Assembly (NCBI GenBank): GCA_023627715.1 | Contig: JAMAHW010000005.1 | Location: forward strand, 682,001 to 746,000 | Direction: 5' to 3' | DNA: 64,000 nt | Origin: Periconia sp. R9002 | Taxonomy: Eukaryota > Ascomycota > Dothideomycetes > Pleosporales > Periconiaceae | Shown: one piece after another, positions 11,532 through 21,042 of the stretch | How the letters are laid out: the number at the start of each line of letters is the position of its first letter | Numbering within the stretch: the stretch's first letter is position 1 | Translations under genes and position numbers: made by a program | The notes under the pieces: generated by a model | Told to the model about the DNA's origin: nothing | The model's database searches: none | Seen by the model: only the letters and a program-made list of their open reading frames with translations

Positions 11532-11958
11532 GTTCACAATGAAAAACGTTGTGCATTCGAACTGGGAGGAAATGTATAGCAGATAACTGCAACATCATTT
11601 GTAGACGCAATGATTGTTTGTCTCATAGTTTTTAGAGGCTCAAATGGCTTGCACGAATTTCGAAAGGTTTCTGCAGGTTTCGGTTGGAGTCTCAGCCTTG
11701 TCCAATTGGAAGTAACGTATGTTTAGCCGATTCGTGCTCGTGAGTGTGCAGGTTTGTGTAACAGAATGCACCATTGGAATCCTGGTTGAGACTTACACAC
11801 CTAAGTATGGAAAGCCTCGACAATCTCACTGCATCTGAATATAAAATGGTGTGGCTGTTGTCTCTTATAAGGCAGCATAAAATCAAAGTTTAAGCATTTA
11901 TAGTCTTATTATACCGGTGAACTAACTTCTATATTATGTGAGGTAGAGAATTTTGATT
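11532..11958. other. Intergenic region
   Basis: AT-rich spacer between two minus-strand genes. Only short uninformative frames. Confidence 0.4.
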
Positions 11959-12768
11959 TCAGCCTGGAAATCGAAACTCCGCCGGCGACGAACCCGCCAA
12001 CCAGACTTGCAACTCCGCCAGAGCATCAAAATCATTACTCTCGCGTGACTCCTCCACACTCGGGTCGTCCCATCCGTACGTGCCTTTTTTCTTCAAGCTG
12101 TCGAGCTTTGTCCCCGGGACACTGCTACTATCGAAGTCAATAATGACCGGAGTATCGTCCTCGCTGATCATGATATTTACGGGATTGATATCATTATGAA
12201 CCCGTCCGAGGGTATGTAAATGTCGTATGCCCGCCTCAATGCCCCGGAGATAGCGCACCGCATCCTTCCGTACCGCAGCCCGGTCTTCTGAAAGGACGAG
12301 CACCGACTTGTTGAGATGGCCGGGGTTCACTAACTCCATGAGACTCTCTCGATACTTCTGAAAACAAAGGCCAGTAATTCGTTCATTGGAAGCCTGGCAG
12401 CCGTAGTATGTTGCAAGGTTTTTATGCGGGTTTTGCTGGATAATCTCGCAAGTCGCAAGTTCCTGAAGTACGAGATTGGCGAGGTCGTCTCCCCCTTCGA
12501 ACGACAGCAATCTTGGTGTTTTGATGTAGTATTGATCAGAGCACGGCGGTGGCGGCGCGATGATGCATCCGGAGGGGAGAAGAGGGGAGTAGGATTCAGG
12601 GGGTATGGGGGAGATGTCTTTTAGTTTGTTGATGTCGACTTGACCTTTGTCTGATGTTTTTGCACAGAAAAGGCTGCCGTTTTGACGGAGGAGGACTTTG
12701 GTGTGGAGGAACTGCGGTGTTCCATCGACTAGTTCGTACACTTCAGAGGTGGCTAGGATTTCAGTCAT
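11959..12768 (-). CDS. Protein-kinase-like fold protein with atypical catalytic motifs
   Basis: A single minus-strand frame of 269 residues starts at ATG 12768 (MTEILATSEVYEL). The N-terminal lobe is short and no clear glycine loop is seen. A hinge-like stretch (TGLCFQKYRESLMELV) precedes the catalytic-loop equivalent HNDINPVNIMI near residue 192, which replaces the usual HRD...N with HND...N. The metal-binding DFG equivalent is DFDSS near residue 209, followed by GTYGWDDP in place of an APE-type segment. The protein ends about 30 residues later, so the C-lobe is cut short compared with a normal kinase of about 270-300 residues. This pattern occurs in fungal aminoglycoside-phosphotransferase/kinase-like proteins and in small orphan kinases. 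It probably binds ATP; substrate unknown. It may be C-terminally truncated. Confidence 0.65.
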   Translation of the reverse strand: MTEILATSEVYELVDGTPQFLHTKVLLRQNGSLFCAKTSDKGQVDINKLKDISPIPPESYSPLLPSGCIIAPPPPCSDQYYIKTPRLLSFEGGDDLANLVLQELATCEIIQQNPHKNLATYYGCQASNERITGLCFQKYRESLMELVNPGHLNKSVLVLSEDRAAVRKDAVRYLRGIEAGIRHLHTLGRVHNDINPVNIMISEDDTPVIIDFDSSSVPGTKLDSLKKKGTYGWDDPSVEESRESNDFDALAELQVWLAGSSPAEFRFPG

Positions 12769-13192
12769 GGTGTGGCGGAATGAAATGGAACAAAAACAAG
12801 TAACGAAGGGTGGGCGTAAGGCAGCAGATGTCGAGGCTACCGCGAAAGCTATGTATGTAGGTTGCACAACTGGTTATTTTTACGCCAAGACGGTCAGCTG
12901 ATTTGACGCATGTACTGTGCCGCAACAAATTCACAGCGCCTAAGTGGCCTTTGTGGAAGAAAGATGTTTTGAAAAATAAGAGAAAAATGTTTCATGCTCC
13001 ATATACAAGTTATATCTAGCACTACCTGCTTGTCTCTAGAAGTATTGATGTGCTAGCGGGTGAGGAGGATACATATAACACCAATAGCAGGACCTCAAGC
13101 TCTGTTTGCTCAAAGTGATATTGGCCTAGGCACGACGAAGAAAGTTACTGGTCATATATAAACGTGATTGAAACCACCCCTGATTCTTCCAA

Positions 13193-13286
13193 GTGTATAT
13201 ATACTACAACCACCTAGTCTTTCCAAGTGTATATAAACTACAACCACCTAATTCTTCTAGGGTATATAAACTACGACCACTCTTCC
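13193..13286 (+). repeat. 34-bp tandem repeat with repeated TATA-like core promoter
   Basis: Two close copies (13193-13226, 13227-13260) and a third shorter copy (from 13261) share GTATATAAACTACAACCACC. A diverged fourth half-unit may lie upstream around 13154-13180. Each copy contains TATATA(A/T)ACTAC. The array sits about 125-215 bp before the ATG at 13409, where a core promoter would be. Confidence 0.8.
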
Positions 13287-13320
13287 GTTCTCTTCCCCTG
13301 AATCTTTCTATTTAACCACA

Positions 13321-13380
13321 CTCAACCTTACCCAACTTCATCCAACTTCACTCAACCTTACTCAACCTTATTCAACCTCT
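13321..13380 (+). repeat. Six-copy 10-bp tandem repeat in the 5' leader (CTCAACCTTA consensus)
   Basis: Six consecutive decamers align exactly in register: CTCAACCTTA, CCCAACTTCA, TCCAACTTCA, CTCAACCTTA, CTCAACCTTA, TTCAACCTCT. The array ends 28 bases before the start codon at 13409 and so probably lies in the transcribed leader. Confidence 0.85.
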
Positions 13381-13408
13381 GCAAATTGAGTCTTCTCTCT
13401 CAAATAAC

Positions 13409-14146
13409 ATGCCTTCGATTCAATTCCGAAACTTCTTTGCTTCCAGGAAAACTCCTACAACACAGGCCACACCAGCGCAAACGGATTATACAGGATCTAG
13501 ACCGACGATCACACCAACATCCAAGCAAAATGAGTGTTTGACTGCTCGGATTACAAAACGGCTATCCCAAAAGCTTGATCGACTAGCCAAGCAACCTGAC
13601 CGAACAAGCATATCACATCCATACTCTACGCCAGATTCCACGCGGGAGAGTAAATCACATTCGAGAATCACCAGTCGAATCGGCTTCAAATTGTCCAGTA
13701 TCATTATTCATACTACGCCGAAAGCCAACACAGCTACCTTAAGCACGAACGACATTCATAGCTCCAGCGAACGTTCGATACCGTCCAGTGGTACGCCTCT
13801 TCTTCCACCTATAACCTCCACCGGCTCTTTCCATGTTCTCCTCCCTCACCCTGGTATGGACGAATCATGGTCCGATGTTGAGAATGCAACGACCGCAGCC
13901 GCCGCAGGCACCGATTCAATCTACGAGGTCTCCCTACCTACATCTCAGGGTGGAGCTTGTCCAGATTTCACGTCCAGTTACAATAACATCAATCGGGCAG
14001 ATGAACGCAGTCAGCAAGAACGTACAGAATCGCCAAAGGTCAAGAGCTTTGAAATCAACAAAACCGGCAGCCCGGGGAAAGATTTTGGACAAGAGATGGA
14101 GGCGCTTCTGTCGGATATTTGCTGGAGGAGCAGGTCTATTCCATGA
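13409..14146 (+). CDS. Ser/Thr-rich orphan protein, function unknown
   Basis: An uninterrupted frame of 245 residues starts at ATG 13409 after a pyrimidine-rich leader (AAATAACATGCC). The composition is Ser/Thr/Pro/Lys-rich with no signal peptide, membrane segment or recognisable domain; most of it is predicted to be disordered. A basic patch (TARITKRLSQKLDRLAK) near residue 45 and a short acidic stretch (GMDESWSDVENAT) near 150 are visible. The frame ends abruptly (ICWRSRSIP), while another frame stays open across the same point for roughly 50 codons to about 14297 (LTSLVLKIWHGLQIPSIGD). A missed intron or a frameshift could therefore join them. No family recognised; the ordered promoter repeats support a real transcript. 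Confidence 0.5.
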   Translation: MPSIQFRNFFASRKTPTTQATPAQTDYTGSRPTITPTSKQNECLTARITKRLSQKLDRLAKQPDRTSISHPYSTPDSTRESKSHSRITSRIGFKLSSIIIHTTPKANTATLSTNDIHSSSERSIPSSGTPLLPPITSTGSFHVLLPHPGMDESWSDVENATTAAAAGTDSIYEVSLPTSQGGACPDFTSSYNNINRADERSQQERTESPKVKSFEINKTGSPGKDFGQEMEALLSDICWRSRSIP

Positions 14147-14943
14147 CTTCGAGAGCAGATCTATTTTGACGAGCTTGGTTCTGAAAATATGGCACGGCCT
14201 CCAGATACCCAGCATCGGAGATCAACAGTGGCGGGATGGGAGTGTTATAGGGGACACTGTATGGCAGAATAAGGCTGCTTTTATGACTCTTGGCTAAGAG
14301 GTCTATTTACATGTTAATTGGATGCGTTGCTGTTTCTGTATGTACCCTTTCTTCTTTCTGTTTTTTTAAAAATTTAAGTCAGACCTCCATTCATAAAAGA
14401 TGATGTTTTTTTTCCTTTTCTTTCTACTTCAACCCGAGGAGGAAGTGGAGGGAGAGAAGAATTGTTCGTTGACAGTCTCAATGATCCTGACTTTGCAATA
14501 AATAGTATTGGTTAGCATAAATCAGAGTTTTGCGGTATCACGACGCCCTATAAGAGTACAACACATAAAATTAGCAAAAAAGAAATAATGGTGAAAAATT
14601 GGATTGTTGCAGCTGGCAAATTAGATCATTAGCAGTGAGCATCGTGCCGGGAGCAATATGTTCAGTGTGGGGCCAATGGGCCAATGTTCCACTCGCTTTA
14701 GACCAGCCATTGATCCCTTGTCTTCTCAATTCTCAACAAATTACTCACGATAACTATGTTAGCAGGTTAACCTCAATTTTGCATCTCTAACATGTTCAAG
14801 ATAGACAGCTTATCTAAGGATGTGTCAGGTCAGCCGAGGTAAAACCTAAGCCCAGTTGACATGTGCATGTATGCACCCTCCCGCTCTCAACATTTCATTA
14901 AGTTCATTGATCTCACCATCTGCAGCAGCAGATTCCCACCGCA
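14147..14943. other. Intergenic region, AT-rich
   Basis: The first 150 bases may be a continuation of the preceding gene in another frame. The rest is AT-rich with poly-T runs near 14361 and 14409. Nothing else gene-like seen. Confidence 0.35.
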
Positions 14944-15267
14944 ATGACGCAAATCACTCCGAAACGCATTGTTTTGAAATGTCCCGAGCGACATGGAAAG
15001 GCTCAAAATCAGATGCTTAAAACCTTCTTCAATTCACAAGGTCTCGATCTCGACCTTCTCGACAAGGATCTCTACATACATATATTATTTGAGCCGTCTT
15101 CACCTTCCTATCTGTTCTACGTCCTTGATGTCCACTGCAAAACAATCCCGGAAATCAACCTCAACCAGCTGGAACTTCAAATTTTTCAAGTTTCCAAAAG
15201 CGAGCCATTGTACGTTCGGTTTCTCCTGACCTTGATGATCACGTCAGCTCATTCATCATTGAACTAG
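14944..15267 (+). CDS. Small hypothetical protein (107 aa), doubtful
   Basis: An ATG-initiated frame of 107 codons preceded by a C/A-rich stretch (TTCCCACCGCAATGACG). The product is Lys/Leu-rich (LKCPERHGKAQNQMLKTFF, then DLDLLDKDLYIHILFEPSSP) with no recognisable domain. The amino-acid make-up is plausible for a protein, but the surroundings are gene-poor and AT-rich, so it could be a fragment of a decayed gene or a chance frame. Confidence 0.3.
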   Translation: MTQITPKRIVLKCPERHGKAQNQMLKTFFNSQGLDLDLLDKDLYIHILFEPSSPSYLFYVLDVHCKTIPEINLNQLELQIFQVSKSEPLYVRFLLTLMITSAHSSLN

Positions 15268-15356
15268 TACATTCAGAGATCTTGGAGATGTAGGCCGTAA
15301 GCAGGCTCAAGCGCGATCTCTACATACACGTTGGGGGACAGACGAACGCACCGGCA

Positions 15357-15584
15357 TCAGTCAGACGAATTAACGGGGGTGGCTCCTTCACAGACAGGAC
15401 AATCTCTAGCTATGTTCGTATCTTGAGTGTCGCGGGTAAGTGGCAAATCCCTCTGCTTTCCACTTGCCGGGGTACAGATTGTATTGTTTCGAATTGCAGT
15501 TTGGCAACGATTAATATGGTCGCGGATTTCGTGTTTGGGATTACGTTGACAAGATATATAGGTCTTACAAGCCCAATCACACAT
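15357..15584 (-). CDS. Small Cys-rich protein of a fungal lineage-specific family
   Basis: A minus-strand frame of 75 residues starts MCDWACKTYISCQRNPKHEI and ends with DCPVCEGATP. Six cysteines and one histidine (C2, C6, C12, NPKHE, RCQTAI, TICTPASGKQRDLP, CPVC) resemble a Cys/His zinc-binding pattern that I associate with short uncharacterised proteins repeated in Pezizomycotina genomes. There is no signal peptide, so it is probably intracellular. Upstream (15585-15625) is a TATA-rich stretch (ATATACTTTATATACTTTAT on the minus strand) suited to a promoter. Function unknown; the family assignment is recognition only. Confidence 0.5.
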   Translation of the reverse strand: MCDWACKTYISCQRNPKHEIRDHINRCQTAIRNNTICTPASGKQRDLPLTRDTQDTNIARDCPVCEGATPVNSSD

Positions 15585-16383
15585 TGTACTCGGGAGATAA
15601 AGTATATAAAGTATATAATACGAAATGGTTGATATTTGGTAAGCTGATATGGAGCTTACCTAGGAAAAGGGATGGAAATACTGTCTTTATATAATATTCA
15701 AGATTGAATTATGTTGTTTAGCACTGATTCGATTGGTATATGCCACCCTCGCACCTCACTGGTGTCTTTTCCTCACCGGTGCCGCCACTTACTAGGCGGA
15801 AATGCTTGCTAAGCGTTCGATTTAAGGCATTTCTACTGTGCTTCCCTGTATCTGATCGACGCTGGATGCAGCCTTCTTGCTGCCCCGCACTCGTCCTTCT
15901 ACCTTGATCACTCCCTTAATGGTCTTGCACTCATGTTGGTTGAAACAAATAGGGCAGCTGCTTTGTATGTTATTGACCATTTGGAACGTACTTGACGAGA
16001 ACTGATAGAGCTGCATATGCAGGCATAGACACAAATGAGAGGAAGAAGCGAGGAGAGATTTGAGCGCGAGGCAAAACATATACGTGTACACGTGTGCAAG
16101 ATGTATTGGGTATTGCCAGCTTTTACGCCACAGCAGCCAATAGGCGGGTAAAGTACATGAACAAAGTGAATACCATTGGCCTTGGGTCACTACATAATAC
16201 GCTTATAAGTGTACGCGTAGCCCAAACGCCTCTAAAAAGGCAACCTCTGCGTCATGTAATGTTCATACGATATCATGAGTCGATAAGAGTAGTTAATCAC
16301 GTCAATACGTCTGCTGAGAACATAGCACAGGCTGGCATGGAAAATTCACGTCGTGGTATACTAAGATAAAGGTTTATACAGAG
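15585..16383. other. Intergenic region with possible Cys-rich gene remnant
   Basis: Mostly AT-rich and without a convincing gene. A minus-strand stretch around 15822-16000 reads SSCPICFNQHECKTIKG. This could be a relic of a second Cys-rich small protein beside the one at 15357-15584, but it lacks a clear start. Confidence 0.3.
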
Positions 16384-18198
16384 CTAGATTGACTCTCCGT
16401 AAAGTTGATCGATCTCCTGCTTATACGCCTCGAGCGTAGCGTTCCTCTGCACGGTGCCCTTGCTTGCGCGCACCATAGGCTTGTCAGATTTGGTAAACAG
16501 AATCATAGCCTTTCCCACCCTTGCAAAGTCAGGAGCAAGGTCATTGGCACGCTGCACAGAGTCCCACAGCTGCTCCTGCAATGCATCCTTTTCCGCGTCG
16601 CTTTCTACCTGCACGCGCGGTTCAACGAGCCACGCAGCTGCTTTTCTGTTTGTACCTACGAGCAGGGCACATGCTACTCTTGGGTCAGCCCCGACGATAT
16701 CTTCTTGCAACGTAGGATCAATGAGTTGACCATGTGCTGTGTTGATCATATCATCCGTACGTCCGCGGTAGCGCCATAGGTGCGGTTTTTGAGGATGTGG
16801 AGAGAACAGATCCTTGGTTGCGTACCGTTGTAGCCCCGGGTTGTTGAGAAAGATGAGTTGGGCCGACACTATGCTCGGTTTTCGTTCAAGGACCAACTCA
16901 AATAGAGGCTCTGTGTTTATGGAGGTGGCAGCGGCCTCGCTCTTACTACTTTGATAGCGTTGGAAAGTAGCACCAGCAAGCTTTGAAAAACTGTAGTAAC
17001 CGGCATCATCCTGGGACTCGATGTTTAAGGGGATGTTGCCAGATTCGGTGGCTCCGTAGGATGAGTAGATTTTGACGTGAGGTCTGAGTAATTCTATCGA
17101 ATGCGGTGGGAGTGGCCCTCCAAGCCAGTTGACAAATTTGAGCCTACTTAGAGCGGAACGAGCATCATTGCTATCAGCAATTTCGGCAAGTAGAGATGGA
17201 GGTAACGTGGTTCCTTTGCATAGTGGATTCTTGTGAATTTTAGTTGCAATTTCTGCTGTTGGCAAGCTGGTGCTTGGACCGAGAATGGCTGGACTGTTCC
17301 AATAAACTGCAACAGCGGTCAGGCATAAGAGGCCCACCATCTGCGCACCGTTAGAGTTGGTAGCTTGTGTTTAGAGTCAAGGCATCTTACGTGAAATGTG
17401 GGAAACGCAAGATATTCACAAGTATCCTTGAAAATATCGGTCTGTGTCGGGGGACAGTCAGGGTCTATAGCTTTAGGGTTCGCTTGGGCAATGTACGATC
17501 TAAGAGCTGCAAAGGTATATGTGATGGGCTTGGGAAACCCTGCAAGAAGTCAATATTGAATCATCGGGAGTGCATCAAAAACAGAATTACCCGTTGAGCC
17601 AGAGGTGTGGAATACAACAAAAGGACGCTCGGGACACTCCTCCAGTGAGGTATTAAAGGCATAAACAGGGACATGTTCATGCTCGAGCCAATAGTGTTGC
17701 GGTTTGGATCGCAAAATTCTCACATCTCTTGCTTCCAAAGCGGCTGTAAAGGGTGCCGGCAATGGAACATCTGGCGCTACGATAAGAACTTTGCTTTCAG
17801 TGGTGCTGAAAAGCTGCAGCTGCGCCGCAACGGAGTTACGTGGTGAGACAAGAAAAGCCTGCAACGAGTCAGCATGAGGCGTAGTGGTTATGTAAAAGAA
17901 AGGTAAGTAATGAGCATTTTACCTTCCTCTTCACTTTGGCTGCTGCGAGCGTGAAGATAGCAGGCTGGATGTCAGATGGGCCTAGGTAAGCAATGGTTTC
18001 GAAGCCAACTCCTTCACCTAGGTTATCTCGCAACCACCAGGCACACGCATTTACTGCGTTGGCAAATGCCTTGTAAGTAACCTGGTGTAGCTCATCGGCT
18101 GTACTTGCAGATTCCGCGTAGGCACAAAACAGCTTGTCAGGTTCACTGACAGCAAGGCTGTCAATGAGGGAAGGAAGCAAAGTCTCGGAGTTGCCCAT
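16384..18198 (-). CDS. NRPS-like adenylating protein reduced to the AMP-binding domain
   Basis: Four minus-strand exons, 18198-17923, 17858-17591, 17539-17391 and 17340-16384, give 549 residues. Introns are 64, 51 and 50 nt, and each junction restores a continuous adenylation-domain reading (KVKRK-AFLVSPRNSV; HTSGSTG-FPKPITYTF; FPTFH-MVGLLCL). Adenylation motifs: FHTSGSTG near residues 174-181, YSSYGATESG near 321, YRGRTDDMI near 424, and the C-terminal KGTVQR lysine motif near 528. The protein stops at IDQLYGESI, exactly where family members continue into a carrier (PCP) domain and a thioester-reductase domain. Known relatives activate an aryl or fatty acid with ATP. With no carrier domain in this chain, it either works with a separate carrier or is a C-terminally deleted relic. 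Reading-frame integrity favours a recently active gene. Confidence 0.82.
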
Positions 18199-19690
18199 GA
18201 CGTTGAAAGAGATACCATTGCAAAAGATGACACGGGACGATGAGCTTTTTATATTGCTGGTACGTATGTTTCTATGCCTTTTACGCGCGAGATAAATCAA
18301 AGTGAGTAATCACACCGTTCAGCCAGCAAGGGTTCAGTGTTGGGTAAGCTACCAACGCCAATCCAAACTACATGTGATCAGGATCAAATGGTGGATGATA
18401 GCTCTGTGATTTCACATGAAGCAGTTAGGCAAGATGCAGTGAACCAAATATTTGAAGATGCCTCACCTCTTCGCATTCAAATTTCCATATCTTTCTCAGA
18501 CATCCCACACCTTCAAATCGTGGATAGGATTCTTCAAGAGTCGGGCAATTAGGATACACATGTCCGACTTGGACGAAGAAGAGCTACGTGTGGACCGATT
18601 TTCGAGCATTTTCGAGATACAGTTCGAACTTTGATGAGACTCAAGCAATCTCAGAGGAAGGTTTACACCGAAAAAAGGCTACGAGGAGTACTTTGTAGAA
18701 CTAGTGACAGTTCCGTGCTACCTATCTATGCAATAACCGCCTTCCTTTATGTACAGCCCCACAGACATAGATCCATTGCATACGCAAGTAAGACTCTCGC
18801 CGCAATATTACCGGTCCGATGTAACCCGTCAGGTCAGCGTTGGCATGTATCACAACGACGCCGGGGACATGCATGATAGCCTCGAGTGTCAGCAACAACT
18901 GCGCCGATACAGAAGTGGAAAGTAGTATTGCGCATAGGTGAGAAACCATCTACCTATAGTGTCGGATAAGGAACAATGGAATCTCACTAATTAATAAAAA
19001 ATTGAATCGGTTATGTGTTGGTGGAGGTACATAGTCAAGTCACTTATAGGTTTACTGACTGTCGAGATTTGGGAATGACATACCTCGGACTTTATAATAG
19101 CTAACGAATCTCTATCTCTGTAATAAACTCCTCTTTTTTACGAATCACACTTAGGTATACGTGCTACCTAACTCGAAGCTGATAACTAAGTGAGAAGGGG
19201 ATTTAACAATACTCCTAGTATGTGAGTGCAAATCATGGACTGTCGAAACCGGTGCTTTATAGTTAGTCTCGATACTATATACTACACAGAAAATACACAT
19301 GAGATATAACTGAGATAAACCTGTTGATTGAAGTCCGGGAAGGCAATCCGAGGACTAACATTGCCTTCACTACTACTTTTAAACCTACGATTTTGTTTCA
19401 CCTTAATGTACTGACTAGCCTCAACTACCAGCGCAATGCACCTTATGCACCCAGAAACTGATGCGCTTAATCAAGTTATAAGGTTGACAAAACCAATCCT
19501 ACGACACGACATAGATTGATCCAAAGTGAAACAAAAAGTCACAACATCAGATTGGCACTAAACAGCGCATTGTGACAATTCCTTGCCACAGAGATCGGTC
19601 TGTCAATAGATCCCATAGAGCATGCACACCGTCACGAAACCGACCTACAAATACGATCTCGCTATGCCATACACTTCATAGACTAAAACT
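18199..19690. other. AT-rich gene-poor region
   Basis: Upstream flank of the adenylation-domain gene, then about 1.3 kb of AT-rich DNA with frequent stops in all frames. By eye it resembles decayed sequence, possibly affected by repeat-induced point mutation, but no repeat family is identifiable. Confidence 0.4.
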
Positions 19691-19694
19691 TACA

Positions 19695-20145
19695 TCACTG
19701 GATCAACCCTACAATTCCGCAATGCGGCACCATTTTTTCCAAGCGTACCACGACAGCTTGGATCTCTTCATTGCCGTCCATATTGAAGATGAATTCATCC
19801 ATCTCATTGATATCTTGTTGGGCTGGCTCCTGTTGGGACTCTTCTTTCTGTGGCTTAAAATGTACCTGGTTGCAGAATTGCTGATCGAGATTGTGATCTT
19901 GTACTGTGTTGCGCACCTGTTGATTAGACTCATCATCGGACGTTGGCTTAATCCAGCGGAGCATCCGGAATGAATGATTTTGGAGCCGCTGGTCCGTTAT
20001 GTGGATCAGCGAGGCTGGCAAGACTTCCTTGAAGATGAGGATGATGACGACTAAGTCTTGGCGGCGGTGGGGAGAATTGGAGAAAATTTGGGGTATACGC
20101 ATTTCCGCATTGGGTAATGGTTAAGCCCAGTTTATAAATACCCAC
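19695..20145 (-). other. Possible decayed coding patch (Gln/Asp-rich)
   Basis: Two overlapping minus-strand frames look locally protein-like: one reads PNFLQFSPPPPRLSRHHPH, the other RNTVQDHNLDQQFCNQVHFK and then DEFIFNMDGNEEIQAVVV. A single intron or frameshift would be needed to join them. No family recognised; it may be part of a broken gene. Confidence 0.25.
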
Positions 20146-20422
20146 GGGCGAAAAACGTATGCGGCTAGAAATACGGTCTTACACCCTTTGCTACTTAGAA
20201 CTATAATCAAGCTTTGCCAACAAGCCCTTATGAAACACAACTCGTACGTGTAGGAGCCAGACTGTGCACCGTTCTCCCGTTTGGTATTCCGTGGCGTGAT
20301 ATCCTGGTTGACATCGAACGTAAGTGCAACAAGGTGTAGCGAAGTGCTCTCCAATTCGAACGGTATCCAGTAACTCTCGCGACGAAGCTCGCGTACACGC
20401 CCCGCCCGCAGCAAGAGGAGCG

Positions 20423-21042
20423 CTAACATTCCTTCCATCCCAACGTCAATGCTACTAGAATCCTTCCACCAACTTGACCCGCCAAGTGTCGTTCCGGCCT
20501 CCCCGTCCCAACAATCCTACCGAGGTTTTCCTCCCGGGTCCCCGACCCAGGAACACCCTTCGTCTTGTGAAGCACGGTTCCTGGAGCCACCGTCGTGATG
20601 GCAGCCCGTCCAGGAAATGCGTGGTAGGGCCTCCCCTCGGGCCTGGCGCGCGGCGCGGGGCATACGTAGTAAGACAGCAACGCGAGCGCCCCCAACACTG
20701 AGGCAGACAAACTCCGAAGCAGCCCGACGTGAAGGAACGCCCCTGGAGACCAAGGACAAATACCGGAGATATACCGTTACCCGGATCCATGGGCTCGCTC
20801 ACACCGATGAGTACGCCGCGATAAATCCGGACCACTCGCTTCTTGTCCGCGAAACATTTTTTGTGGAGGTACGAACCGTCGCCTCCAGACTGCAGGGTCG
20901 GTCGGTCACCGTAGATAACCCTACATTGTGGTCTTTGGGTCTTCGGAGGAATGTGTGGTCGTTGGGAACGGGCTTGGTTTCCTGGCGTGGATGGTTTGAA
21001 GAGTGACATTCTACATTCATTGACAACATGAACTAGCATCAT
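20423..21042 (-). pseudogene. Possible small membrane-protein gene or its remnant
   Basis: A GC-richer island in AT-rich DNA. From ATG 21042 a minus-strand frame reads KKCFADKKRVVRIYRGVLIG. A candidate intron (GTGTGA at 20804 to CTCCAG) would shift into a frame with a hydrophobic helix (LSASVLGALALLSYYVC) and a Gly/Arg/Thr-rich tail (PGTVLHKTKGVPGSGTREE) ending at 20423. Without that intron the original frame continues but becomes Arg/Pro-rich and implausible. Further plausible coding (LRRESYWIPFELESTSLHL) continues in yet another frame down to about 20250. The mixture of good fragments in shifting frames suggests a degenerated gene. No homologue recognised. Confidence 0.3.

Larger units (their letters stand above)
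12769..13408. promoter_or_regulatory. Divergent intergenic region carrying two kinds of tandem repeat
   Basis: Spacer between the divergent kinase-like gene and the Ser/Thr-rich orphan. The right third holds a 34-bp tandem repeat with TATA-like cores and a 10-bp pyrimidine-rich tandem repeat directly before the start codon at 13409; both have their own entries. Confidence 0.5.

Noticed and set aside
20423..20710. A stand-alone membrane-protein gene starting at 20710
   Set aside because: It has a hydrophobic helix but its frame only connects upstream through an uncertain GTGTGA intron and protein-like sequence continues downstream in another frame, so it is reported as a low-confidence remnant.
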